64,000 nucleotides of DNA from Glossina fuscipes (taxonomy: Eukaryota; Arthropoda; Insecta; Diptera; Glossinidae): contig NW_023998414.1 in the NCBI RefSeq assembly GCF_014805625.2, forward strand, positions 13,825,634-13,889,633. Reading direction: 5' to 3'. Position numbers and translations under genes: made by a program. The notes below the pieces were generated by a model. That model was not told the DNA's origin. It ran no database searches and saw nothing but the letters and a program-made list of their open reading frames with translations. Of the stretch, positions 39,944-50,000 are shown one piece after another. Position 1 is the first letter of the stretch, and every line of letters starts with the position of its first letter.

Positions 39944-40406
39944 TATATATATATAAAATATGATGGTGGGTACAAAAATCACCAAAATACCCAAAATTAA
40001 TAGAAAATGCAACCCTGTGCTGTGTGCAATTCAAAATAATCTATAATTTGCAAGAGAGCAAAATTATGGTAGGTATGTCAAAAGATTAGAATAGAAAAAA
40101 AAAAAAAAAGAGATATTAAACAAATGAGAAAATATACCTTTACAGAGTAAAGAGCAAATAATTGTGTTTGCTTACACAGAGCCAAGCAGAAAATACAACA
40201 AAACAAAACATAACAACATCATACAACAAAACTACAAGGCAGCAGCAAAGAAAATAAAGAGCAATAAGTAAAACATGTTTTAAAAACGAAAGGGGAAGAA
40301 AAGTTGGAAAGAAATCTAAAAAAAAAAAAAAAAAGTAAGAAAAAAAATATGATGAATGAACAAAAAAATACCTTCTTGAATAAACTTTTAAAGCACGACG
40401 ATCCAT
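23983..40406 (-). CDS. ph: polyhomeotic (Ph), PRC1 subunit; whole gene, 5 coding exons
   Basis: Polyhomeotic is a chromatin-bound PRC1 subunit that helps keep Hox and other developmental genes silent; its SAM domain polymerises. Coding exons on the minus strand are 40406-40372, 29418-27710, 27650-27062, 26781-24842 and 24758-23983. Phases match at every junction (2, 1, 2, 1) and total 5049 nt, so 1682 residues plus TAG; fly Ph-proximal is about 1590. Visible: N terminus MDRRALK; the conserved LKCLETLAQKAGITFDEKYD block at about residues 117-136; Q-rich and S/T-rich linkers; the homology motif beginning LTHVIDGFIIQ at about 1391; an FCS zinc finger with Cys 1455, 1458, 1473 and 1477; and a SAM domain at about 1600-1662. 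All key residues are present and no frameshift is seen, so the gene looks functional. Identification rests on remembered Drosophila Ph, and the match is strong throughout. Confidence 0.97.
24842..26781 (-). CDS. ph: ph coding exon 4 (Q-rich and S/T-rich linkers, homology motif)
   Basis: Acceptor ATGAAAG at 26782-26788; donor CCAA|GTATGG at 24841. It begins (AA)A ATG GTG GTC ATG, that is KMVVMSAGTPITIQNGQ as in fly Ph. About 200 residues of mixed polyglutamine follow, including an almost pure Q tract at about 25.98-26.06 kb, then a long S/T-rich linker. The end holds DLPKAMIKPNVLTHVIDG and FIIQEANEPFPVTRQRY, the conserved homology motif shared with vertebrate PHC proteins. It covers about residues 778-1425. 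Confidence 0.95.
27062..27650 (-). CDS. ph: ph coding exon 3
   Basis: Acceptor TTTCTTAG at 27651-27658; donor AA|GTGAGT at 27061-27056. It starts by completing CAA and reads QITLQCNVTQAATKARNQLEQ in two overlapping blocks that match fly Ph, then Q-rich sequence and the conserved IRPASSVSTQTAQNQSLLKQK block. It covers about residues 582-778. It is preceded by a minimal 59-nt intron (27651-27709). Confidence 0.95.
27710..29418 (-). CDS. ph: ph coding exon 2
   Basis: Acceptor TTATTATAG at 29419-29427; donor C|GTAAGT at 27709-27704. It encodes about residues 12-582: the PLKDNSNIR segment, the conserved LKCLETLAQKAGITFDEKYD block, then S/T/Q-rich sequence with islands shared with fly Ph (VPLQISPEQLQQ, AIQVKQEFPTHTT, WAQGRTVQLMQPST, QQPIQVITAGKPFQG, QPDGTQGVFIQQ). 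The reading frame is open through the exon; the first 66 codons lie upstream of the first in-frame start-like codon but are joined by phase to exon 1. Confidence 0.95.
30650..30906 (+). repeat. TIR-type interspersed repeat, partial copy in ph intron
   Basis: GAACCATTTTCAATAGTG, TTTGGGCCAAAACATGTC, AATATATCTCGAAAATTGC, a GACAGACAGACAG tract and tail CGCAAATGGTGTAGGGTATA, running directly into a TA microsatellite. Confidence 0.75.
32632..32905. promoter_or_regulatory. candidate Polycomb response element: PHO and GAGA motif cluster
   Basis: Four ATGGC cores (reverse complement GCCAT, the PHO/YY1 core) lie within 70 bp at 32835, 32865, 32882 and 32900. The last two read TTGCCATC and CGCCATAT on the minus strand, good PHO-type contexts. 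A GAGAG (GAGA factor/Pipsqueak) site is at 32637-32641. An E-box-like ATCAGCTGC lies just beyond, near 32924. The cluster is within the ph first intron. Drosophila ph is known to be PcG-autoregulated; the function of this cluster is inferred from motif density only. One ATGGC is at the edge of the hexamer repeat and may be incidental. Confidence 0.4.
32802..32857 (+). repeat. imperfect GGCAGT hexamer array
   Basis: About eight copies of GGCAGT, interrupted once by GGTTGCTCAT. It is GC-rich against its surroundings and lies immediately beside the PHO-type cluster. Confidence 0.85.
34535..34740 (+). repeat. TIR-type interspersed repeat, degraded copy in ph intron
   Basis: AAAGAGACAGACAAAC, ATCGATACAATAAAAACTGG, TGAGTGTTGCATATGCC and a decayed tail ATGAGTTATGTAGAGG. 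Confidence 0.6.
35267..35602 (-). CDS. unrecognised ORF pair nested in the ph intron (possible gene fragment)
   Basis: After a strong-looking acceptor (poly-T tract then CTTTAG at about 35603-35608) the minus strand encodes AVKDVPFNHGRAEDIGFD and WFRIVDVFEMLE, stop at 35511. A second overlapping frame (35536-35267) then gives 88 residues that look like a helical protein, with FDSAISNLIQIYLKKSK and ELGYRLLQVKRVLIKSPPE. Composition is less biased than the surrounding poly-A/T-driven frames. The frame change suggests either a decayed gene or retrotransposed piece, a missed splice, or chance. I do not recognise the family, and no start codon or upstream exon is identified. Confidence 0.25.
40372..40406 (-). 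CDS. ph: ph coding exon 1 (start codon, 11.7 codons)
   Basis: Reads MDRRALKVYSR plus two bases of the next codon, followed by the donor GTATTT. MDRRALK is the exact start of Drosophila Ph. The exon ends in phase 2, and the next exon supplies one base to complete an Arg codon, giving RRTAATSENTTTT, comparable to the fly N terminus. Without splicing the frame runs into poly-Phe, which supports the donor. The 5' UTR continues upstream and contains several short upstream ATGs; its own splice structure is not resolved. Confidence 0.92.
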
Positions 40407-42767
40407 CGTTTAAAGTAAAATCGAATTTAAACGAAATGAAAATTGTAGCATGGCATGCAACATCGTAGTTTCTTTTTCTGTATGCTTTTAAATTGTCTGC
40501 CTTTTTGTTTAATAGATCACGAGTGTTATTTTTGGGGATTTTGGGATTTTTTTTTCGTTTTTAAGTGTACTATAAATAATAAAACGGGAACATGTCTAAA
40601 AACACATAAACATACATACATATAGCATATATATATACATATATTTATATATATGGTGTACGGTGGTGTTATATTGTATATTTAGTGTAATCAAAAGTAG
40701 TGATGAGAGGATTTCTCTCTTTTCGGTTTTCTGCCGTTAATTGCAAGGCAAACAATTTTTTTTTTAAACAAATATCCTAATAAACTTGAAAAATAATTAA
40801 GGCCAAGCACCTGTAAATTCACGGGCCAATCTTCTTTCTTTTTTTTTTTTTTTTCTTTTTTTTTAATTTTTTCTAATTAGTCTCTCTTTTTGCAGCCATG
40901 AAAGACGCTGCTCTTATGTAAATGCTTTATCCAAGAAATAATTTCACTTCTATCCATGCAATTAAATACTTTTTGTTAATATATTATCCACTTTATTACA
41001 ATTTATATTTTCCCTTATACAAAGTTCTTGTATGACATGATTTTTCCTTCTTTTCTTTAAATAAACTCAAGTATGGAAAAACTGTTTCTTATTTCATATA
41101 AAACACACCAACCCAACCGAACTGCTCAACTCAACGACTATACGCGTACTAAACGGCAACTCTATATGCTTTAATCGAAAAAAAAAGAAAAAAAAGATAC
41201 ATCACGCATGCATTTATACTAAAACACGTAATCTCAAAAACTGGTTTCTCTTTGTAGACAAAATATTCTGTACACTAGTACAATGTATAAGTAAAAAGAG
41301 TCGCATATAAGTAACGTTATCTTTTTCACTCTAATTGGATGTAAATATATTTTTATTGAGTTTTTTTGTCTATCTTGTTTGCCCAACGCATACTAACAAC
41401 TTTCGGGGTGATTATATCATACAATCTTTCATTCCTAAACATTACAAAAGCAACAAAATTAATAATAGCTTTGTGCCGTTGTGTACTATGCAACGGTGTG
41501 TATATTGTGTGTATTCCTTTGCAATGGAAGAAATGGTGGTAGTTGAGGTGTAAGCAGCCTAGCTTGTGTATATGAGTGCTTAGCTGAAAAAGCGAAAGAA
41601 AAAATATCATAAAACAAAACGAAAAAACACAGCTGCCGCGCAGGGAATAATCAGCTAAGGTTCTTTTGCCTTTCGTGTCAACCCCTCTTACGTATAACAA
41701 ACGACAAGATTTCATATTGTCGTTCGCTTTTCTCATCTTTCATTTTTTGAATTTTATTTTTCAACTCGTCGTAATTCTACATTTTAGTAGTAGTAACAAT
41801 AGTAGTAGTGTAGTGTATGTATATGCATAATTTTCTCGCATGCTTGTATACGTTTGCATGTGAATCATTCTCTTACTACCTGATTGTTTGAAATTAGTTT
41901 TTTAGGGCCTTTTGATGTGTATAGTTATTGTTGTTGGTTTTTTTGTAGCATTAATTTAACATGCGCACAGCGAATGCATATGACATTTTTTCTTGACATG
42001 CATAGAACAATACAAGCAATCATATGCTGAACATTTCACTAAATGAATGCGAATAAAAGAAAGCACTTCATCCAACTTTATATATATGATCAGAAGAATT
42101 GTACTTCATTTTAACACACATTGGGAATAACTTTGCAGTTTATGAAGACAGAGTCCACACAATAAATTTCAACACAAAAAGAAAAGGAACACATTCTTTA
42201 AGTGAATAGACTTAATATATTGAGATAAATTTGGAAATTTGCGTTCAATATAAAACATAAAGCATAACCTAAGCGATATTTATTATATATATATAATATA
42301 TATATTTAATCATTGATACCACTTCATATCAGTCATTAATTGAAATTCAAAACTTTGAATAAACTTTTCTAACAGAAGTTTTGTGTAGCTACTAATACTT
42401 TAATATCTCTTAGATATGTCAAACGTGTCTCACCTAATACATGTTGGTTGGGTACTTTAGATTCGATTTCAACTCACAAGATATATTCTTCTCTCTTTTT
42501 TTCGCTGTAGCACTTAATGTTTCAAGCACGAAACATAACAACAACAACTACACGATGAATTGTTCAAATGCGTATAGTGTATTCGCGTTTGTGCGCGTAG
42601 AATTTTAGCCTCGTAACCATGATATTTGAATTACACAGAGAAAATATAAGTATTATAAATAAGCGATGAATTTACACGAAATGTATAAATAAGCGTTGAA
42701 TATAAAGGAATCGAAAAAGAGTTTGCCTTTTCTAGCTCTTTTGCCTGTCATATTTTAGACTGCTCTA

Positions 42768-42789
<22 letters not shown>

Positions 42790-42805
<16 letters not shown>

Positions 42806-43045
42806 GTACACGTGTATGTACGTGTACACGTTATATATGTATATGTACACGTGTATATACGGTTACATAATATATTACATATATATAGTTATATATTATA
42901 TATGTATATGTACACGTGTATATATGGTTACATAATATATTATATAATTTATCATATGTTATCTATAATATATCATATAATATATCATATGTTATATGTA
43001 ATATATCATATAGTATATCATATATTGTATATAATATATTATGTA
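42790..43045. repeat. palindromic TA / GTACACGT tandem block
   Basis: TA run followed by GTACACGTACACGTGTATG and a 65-bp direct duplication (ATGTACACGTGTATATACGG at 42843 and a near copy at 42908). Then comes a short-period array of ATATCATATAATAT / GTTATAT. Alternating purine-pyrimidine throughout. Confidence 0.8.
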
Positions 43046-44430
43046 GGCATACATGCATAGATTTTTTAAAGCGACCAACTCTTCTTAGTTTTAGATGTTT
43101 ATGTTCGAATTTGAAATTAAATGTACCAACCGGACCGAGGGACAAACTTAAATCAAGTCCGAACTATATGTCGACTAAAAATATATATATTCCATTCATA
43201 AGTATTTCTATGTGATACTAATGCAACGAAAAATTGAATATACCTTAACTCTTCAATAGAAATCTACCCCGTAGACCTTTTGATAATATGTAATAAAGTT
43301 TCCATTATGCTTTTAATAATGCTCTTTGGGTGTGGTATGCTCATTCACTATAACTATAATTTAGTTTATGGGTTTGGTTGTGTATTGCAAACGAGCACGA
43401 TTCGTTTACATAACATGTAAACTCTGTTTAATTAGTTTCTCAAGTTTCGACGTCTACTTGAAAAAAATTGAAAGAGAGACACGTGATAGGTATCCAAAAA
43501 TTTCGATATGATCCTAATAAAATATCTTTGATATTAGAGGTGACGAGTGTAAGCATATCGGATTGAAATTAAATTTACCTTTTTGTTTCTATGGTTGCCA
43601 GTGAACGGTGAAAGTGTATTCGATTTGTCATGTTGTTTGTAGCGCTCAGGGGTATGCATCAGGAGCTCTTAGGCCCGAGACATATCGCAATTGTTTTCGG
43701 GCGTACAAGCGAGACCTTACAATTTAATGGCCCGAACAAAATGAAAATGTCTTCATTACTAGGTAGAAACAGGCGTCTAGGTTAAAGAACTTTGAATACA
43801 GAATCTATTATGCTTTTGGCATAATTCGGCTTATATGCCCCATCTTGATTAGATTAAGATTCCGAATCGATGAACATATATTCATCTCCCCGTGTGCTGC
43901 ACTTGCAATGTTTTTGTTACCGAGGATCAGATAGAAGTGCTACTTACACGCTTAGCTACATGCGCTAGATCGATAAGACTTTTTAGGGGAAAAACGGCCG
44001 ATATCCGCCAATTGTTATGCCCCCATTTATCAAAATAGTATGTAGTTTTTAATATACTTCTTGAGTTTTCGATTTTTTTGAAATTTGATAAAAATGTAGT
44101 TATATTTGCTTTGAACCAAGTTTTGGATACCACAGCGTCTCGATAAATATTATATTTAAAAATACAAGATTCTTTACAAGACTTTTGTAAAGATTGATAT
44201 CAACTCTGGTAAACACTGTGAATGCTTTCCGTCTTGGCCTTTGAACTGAGGCCATTAACGGAGGGCACGTGTTCAAAATTTCCTATTCTTATTCCAGTTT
44301 TTCCGAGTATAAGACTCGTAAGTCTTCGATTAAGTGGAAATAAAATGGTTAAGGATCTTGGATTAACCAAGAATATATGTCATTTTTGATTTATGTACTA
44401 ATATGCTTATTCAAGATTATTTCCGAAAAA

Positions 44431-44497
44431 ACCTGATTTAAAGTTTTCTCTTTTGATTTGATTTTGATTTTTGAAAAGAGAAAACTTTAAATCAGGT
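44431..44497. repeat. perfect 24-bp inverted repeat with 19-nt loop
   Basis: Arms 44431-44454 and 44474-44497 are exact reverse complements (ACCTGATTTAAAG... and ...CTTTAAATCAGGT). The loop is T-rich. Perfect pairing over 24 bp in decayed surroundings implies a recent origin or constraint. Confidence 0.92.
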
Positions 44498-46449
44498 GTG
44501 TGTATATATATGTGTGAAAACAATCTAAACGGACATGGAAACATCAAAAGATTTCCTCCCTGCAAAAAATTAAGTTGGCTTAGCATATGCGACGCATGCT
44601 TTTTAAAAAAGCTTCTGACATGTTTTTTTCGATACATAATACCAAGCTTGAATGATACCTTCGAAGTTCATCGAGATTTTTTTAAACCGTTTTTCCTCAC
44701 TGTACCTTATATGATTTTGTGATATTTTTTCAAAAATTTATATACTGTAACCAAATTATTTTACCCTCCGTGCTTGGCCGTGGACCTTGTTCTTATGCAG
44801 CATAAAAAATTAGGGAAAAGCACTATTACGACAATGCCAAGCTTCAAATTTCACTTGATCTTTTGAACGTTGTCCGAACGTTTTGCTATCTGACCGCTAA
44901 TTATTTTTCCGGTCGTTCCATAAAACTTTTTTTCTGACAAATGATAAAAGCTTGCATATATTCGGCTATGGCGAAAGAGTTCTCTCGTTTGTCTTTAGCG
45001 TGCTTACGATCAGAAAATTTGAGATAGAAAGCTGAAAGCCGGCCTACATGCGTTTGGGTGATCGTCGGAGAGTCAATTTTATCATGTGCGATCTAGTTCC
45101 AATCAATCAACAGATTTTGATATAAAATTATCTGCAAATATTTTGAACGGCCTTCGAATGTGTAGCTCTCTCTCTCTCTACTTCCAATTAAAGAAAGGAA
45201 GTCTAATATTTATATATATATTGTCGAGATAAATTGTACGCATTCGCCAATATAACTTTTTTGGCCAGATACGCAGACTTTCCAGTAGGAAAGGAGTACG
45301 CATGGAATTTTGTTAAATATTCTTATGTTAAGAAAACAAGTTCGGACTATACATTAGTCCGTTAGTCATACAGTTCTTTCAAAAGAAGGGGAAAAACAAG
45401 AGTATAGATCGAAAGAACGTGTGCAGACATCGGAAAGGCAGGGTCGTATTCGGTAAAGAAATGAAAATGATTAGCGTACAAAAAATGCGATTTTGTTATA
45501 GATATCGTATCATTTATTTATTCGCTTTGTCTTACGTCAAAAACTCCTATAGGATTAAAAGTTCTATAAATAAAACTTTCTATTTGTATATATGTTATAT
45601 AAACATATATATATATATATATTATAAATAAATAATATAGTATATATAAAAATTGTTATGGACATACGTTTATACGTATATCATATTTTATTTATCTCTT
45701 ACTACTATCTAATGAATATTAACTTAGCGTTTTAATTAATTAACGCTTAGAAGTGAAGTGAATACAGATTTCCTATTGCGCTTTAAGGGCACAGACCACA
45801 CTTGTATAGATTAAGAAAAGATTGTACAATGATTTCAATTTTTTACATCAATTTTTGCAAGTTTTTTTTTTAATTATTACGAAAAGTTATCTAAAAGGGT
45901 TAATGTGCTCTAAAAAAAGATTCAAAAGATTTATCTTGGCCAACCCTAAGTGTACTTTAGCGTCTATCTAATCTTCTTTCAAAGAAAAAAAAAAAGCATT
46001 TATCCCATTCTCTCCGTGAAATTATGGTATATTAAAAACTTTTGACGAGCTAACTAAACACAATAATCTATGTCATCCTCATTGTTATGATTGTACGGAA
46101 TGATTGGCTGACTATTAATTTTATCGAATCCATTAACCGTAAGTATGGTACGTAGATAGTATTTAAGTAAAAAAAAAAAAAAACAAAAAACGACCAATAC
46201 ATATATTAAATGAATGCAAATTCATTGTTTGCGTACATACATATTTACTCTCAAATTAAATTTCTTTTTATCTCTTTTTCGCTCATTTACATTTTGCGTT
46301 CATTTTAACAATTCTAAATTACATTCGTATTTATATATGTACAGATATAATATATATATATCTGTCATAGAGCCATGCGTACGCATACACATTTTATATA
46401 TTATATCTACACTATATATACATTTTACTGTTCGCTGAACATTAATATC

Positions 46450-46660
46450 AACTTCATTATAAATTTTTTATCGTCTGCGCGAGGCCGATAGACGACGACG
46501 CCATATTATTGCCGAGTCTGTACAATTTACAACAAGTTTTTTCTTCATTTTTATTTCATTTTACCGTTTTTCTTAGTTTCGCTTTTTCTACATTTTCTCT
46601 TCGCTTATTGTATTTGTTTCAATTAGTGTAGTTTTTGTGCATCAAGAGAGAGGCGAAAGA
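46450..46660 (-). promoter_or_regulatory. candidate ph promoter or PRE: GC-richer patch with PHO and GAGA motifs
   Basis: The minus strand reads AATATGGCGTCGTCGTC and CGGCCTCGCGCAGACG, with a PHO-type CGCCATATT at 46499-46507 and GAGAGAG at 46646-46652. An A-rich, 5'-UTR-like stretch lies between. It is the most promoter-like segment upstream of ph, about 6.1 kb from the start codon. No TATA plus Inr pair was pinned down, so assignment to ph is inferred from position. Confidence 0.25.
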
Positions 46661-47885
46661 GGTGTTATTGGATACGTATACGCGAGCATGGTTTTCTTCG
46701 TAAACGATTTTAATGCATGGTGTGCTGTGTTGTGTTATATATATTTTTTATTTATTTTTTTTTATTTTTTTTTCATAGGAATGGTGGTTGCTTGGTTGCT
46801 TGCTTGCTGTCGTACACTGTCGACTTCATGTTAAAAAATGACTATAAATGAGTTGTTGGTACAGTTACGGCATTCGGGTTTTTGCCATTTTTCGTATATT
46901 GCCGGTTATTTCTGCTTTATAGCGTTTGCTTCTGCTTTTGGTTTGTGTGCGTTTAGCAAATAATACTGCTTATGTGTATTGTATGTGCTTTTTGTGTATA
47001 TACACAGACAGTTATTTGTTTTAATTTGTTTTAAATTCATTCTTATATGTTTGTACGACTGTAGCTATATTTGCACTTACAAATATTATTGCAAGGTAAT
47101 GGCTGCAGTGTCTCTGCATTTGCTATTGTTTTCGTTCTCCATGCTTTTCCTTTTCTAATTTATTACGTGCTTTACGTATATATGAATAGGTAAATATTGC
47201 TCTGTTGTTATTATTTCTTTGCCACGTTACGAATCGATGGGGTGTTTTAGTATAAAACGTGAAACAGAGGTAAATCACTTTGTCAAAATAAGTCAAAGTT
47301 AAGGCGGGGTTAGCAATTTTCATTTTTCTCTTCTTCTGTATAAAATGGAAAATAAACGGGTTGTGGTAAAATATTATATATATATATATATAACTAAATA
47401 TATAAGATCACATACAGGAATTTCAACATTTAAAATAGTTACTATATGAGAGAAAGGGAAATATATCATATATATATATATATTTATCACTGACTAAGAA
47501 AGCAATGCAAGCCTAAGAATTTTTTTTTTAGCTTTTTAGTCATTATCCACCAATTTGGCTTTTCAATTTCCAGAGCAGGTCTTTGTTGTTATTATCGCAT
47601 AATATATATTCTTGTGCAAGTCAGCAAATCAATAAGAGATGTTTTGCTATGTTGAGTAAAAAGTTTTATAACAAATTATAGTACAAACAAGTGCAATGGG
47701 TGACCTTTTATTTTATATATTATTTTATTGCTTATTTCGTATTTTATCTACGATATTTTAATGTTTTTAAAATAGAAGAAAGACGACTTATCGCAAATCC
47801 TTTTAAATATACGCCAAAAAACATATAATAATACGTTACATCTCATTTATCTCTATCAACGATTTGATAAATATATCTATAGGCA

Positions 47886-48110
47886 ATGTCAAGCAAGAGT
47901 AACAATATCAACGACCGCAATTACAATAAGATTAACAACAACAACAACAACAACAACAAGCACAACAATATCGCTAGCAACAAAAGAAATTTCAATAATA
48001 TAACACCAATAGCAGTAACATGAACAATGAAGACGCAAAAGAACACAAACGAAACGACAACAGTCACAGTGATAGCATTGATGGTAAACCAAACAAATGC
48101 GATTAGAAAT
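47886..48110 (+). CDS. Asn-rich low-complexity ORFs in two overlapping frames (doubtful)
   Basis: ATG at 47886 opens MSSKSNNINDRNYNKI, an N8 run, then KHNNIASNKRNFNN, stop at about 48022. A second frame gives NTNSSNMNNEDAKEHKR and NDNSHSDSIDGKPNKCD. Together they resemble a fly N-rich protein interrupted by one frameshift. The AAC repeat keeps all frames open, so coding status is uncertain. Confidence 0.15.
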
Positions 48111-48736
48111 AATGATAACATAATAATAACGTACAACAATACGTATGAATGAACAATACGTCTCTCATTCTTGTTTTTTCTTGTACTCTTTTTTCTATGT
48201 ACTTTCTGCTTTTACATATTCTCCATTGCTATGCAAAATGGCTGGGAAGATGAATCAATGTATGGACCGAATTAAATGCGCAGCATCGGCAAGAGGATAA
48301 TTCGATTAATTGCAGTATTGCTTTGGAATATCCCAAAATTGATACAAAATCATAAAAACGAGGATTAGTGGGATCGGTCAAAACATCCAAATATATTTCG
48401 AAATAATGAATAGAGCGATGAGTTTCGCTGATTGTGTATTAAACGACAAAAAGGTATAGACTTTTTTTTAATTCTTTTTTTATACGTAACTCAACAAATT
48501 TATGGATTTATTCAATTAACAAGCATCTATCTATCAATGGCGTCTTGAAATGCTACAATCAATGCTAGACAATCAAACCGAATGCTTGTTGTTGGCTTTG
48601 CTACCAAGAAACCTGCCATGGTATACTTGCACAGCTTTTGCTTTTGTTCTTCTTCTCTTTTATCGTCCTTCACTTCTCCTAACTCATTACTAATGTTTTG
48701 TTACTTGATTTGGCCAGCACTTCTGCATTTATCATT

Positions 48737-49141
48737 TCAAAAACTTTTTCTGCTGCACGTTCTAGTAGCAGCTGTCGTCGTTTTTATAGTAAAGAATCGC
48801 CTGAAGCCTATGCCGCCTGAGTTGATAATCAGAAAATTGTTGATCAGGATGTTGTAACGCAATCGAATTCCGTTAATCGTGTAAATGCCCCAATCGTAGT
48901 GGACTTGTCTTGGTGACCTAGGTAATATCAATCTAGCAATTAGGAGAATCTTCAACTTGGCTTTTAGTTCATTGTTCATAAAACAATATTCATTTCGAGA
49001 TTGGATTCTTTCGCTGTCGCAATTAAATTCTTGCGAAAACCTCGATTTTGGCCGCTTCTGTCTTAAGGTAACGGTAGAAACATTTCCTTTTTTTTTTTTT
49101 ATATAATTGCTATTGAATCTGGCTTGGATTGCATTCTGCAA
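48737..49141 (-). CDS. unrecognised ORF, 134 residues
   Basis: The frame begins at 49141 and includes KAKLKILLIARLILPRSPRQ and VHYDWGIYTINGIRLRYN, ending at 48737. Low repeat content makes pure chance less likely than for poly-A/T ORFs. A transposon-derived origin is possible, but no conserved motif is identifiable and no splice context is clear. Confidence 0.15.
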   Translation of the reverse strand: MQNAIQARFNSNYIKKKKGNVSTVTLRQKRPKSRFSQEFNCDSERIQSRNEYCFMNNELKAKLKILLIARLILPRSPRQVHYDWGIYTINGIRLRYNILINNFLIINSGGIGFRRFFTIKTTTAATRTCSRKSF

Positions 49142-50000
49142 GGCCCTATCTTGAAAAAATTTATATATAAAAAGAAAAATGTATTATTTTTTAACAAAAA
49201 TCGATAGGAGATTGCATTTCGCCATGCTAGGCGAATGGGCAAAGCCATTCTTTTACATACCCGCCTCTTAAAATCTGCCCTGTAAAATAAAAAATTTTTT
49301 CAGAACAGCGATATTTTATGATGAAAATTGGTGCAAAATTATGATTTAATATGAAACATTACTGTACCAAATTTGGACCGTATACATCTATTTTTCGGAC
49401 CCATTATTATATTTTCTTTGTTCTTTTATGTTTCAAGGACCAATCAATCATTTAGGGGATGTCGTCTATACGTATATTACAAAGACAATCAGAAGGATAC
49501 TGGGTGTACAGAGCTAGAAACAGGTCACAGGCAATTGTTATGCTTTTGCTGACGAAGCGTTCACTATAAGTGCGACCATACATCAATCGTAATTGCATTA
49601 GGAATTCAATCCGAGTATGACGCACTTATTAACTTCTTGATGATCCAATAGGGTCTAAGCTCTAATTTTGGATATTTTAAGCCGAAAGCACGTGAAGGAT
49701 AATAAGTTCTTGAACAAAACAATAAGCTTTACTAAATCTATGCTAAGTCAGTTTGGGTCCCCTTCCATACAAGGAAGGAGAAGCTTTCATAAAGGTCCAA
49801 CTTTCCATATGTTATGACGCAAATTGGTCCAGAATAGTGATTGACTTATATAAATTCTTAATCCCAAGTTTGGAGCTTATAGATTTATGTTTTAGGCCCT
49901 TTCTCGTGTAAGGGTTCTTGCGAAAATTAACTCGTCCTATGACAACAATGTATAATTTTTTCTATTTTAAGACGATAATAGGTGCAAAATAAGCAAGAAC

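Larger units (their letters stand above)
29419..40371 (-). other. ph first coding intron (10.95 kb)
   Basis: Intron between the MDRRALK exon and exon 2, donor GTATTT and acceptor TATTATAG. It holds two partial copies of the TIR-type repeat (30650-30906, 34535-34740), a GGCAGT hexamer array beside a PHO/GAGA cluster (32630-32905), a pair of unrecognised ORFs on the same strand (35267-35602), and many poly-A/T and TA tracts. No other exon with ph similarity is seen inside. Confidence 0.8.
40407..46449. other. region immediately upstream of ph coding exon 1
   Basis: Must include ph 5' UTR next to 40406; extent and TSS are not determined. It contains poly-A/T tracts, one GCCAT near CTCTC at about 40881-40899, a TA/CACGTGTA palindromic repeat block at 42790-43045, and the 44.4-kb fold-back. 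The long minus-strand frame 41736-41353 is not recognised and is not called. Confidence 0.5.

Noticed and set aside
41353..41736. 127-residue minus-strand ORF just upstream of ph
   Set aside because: No recognisable domain, poor composition and no splice link to ph exon 1; may lie in the ph 5' region as an untranslated frame.
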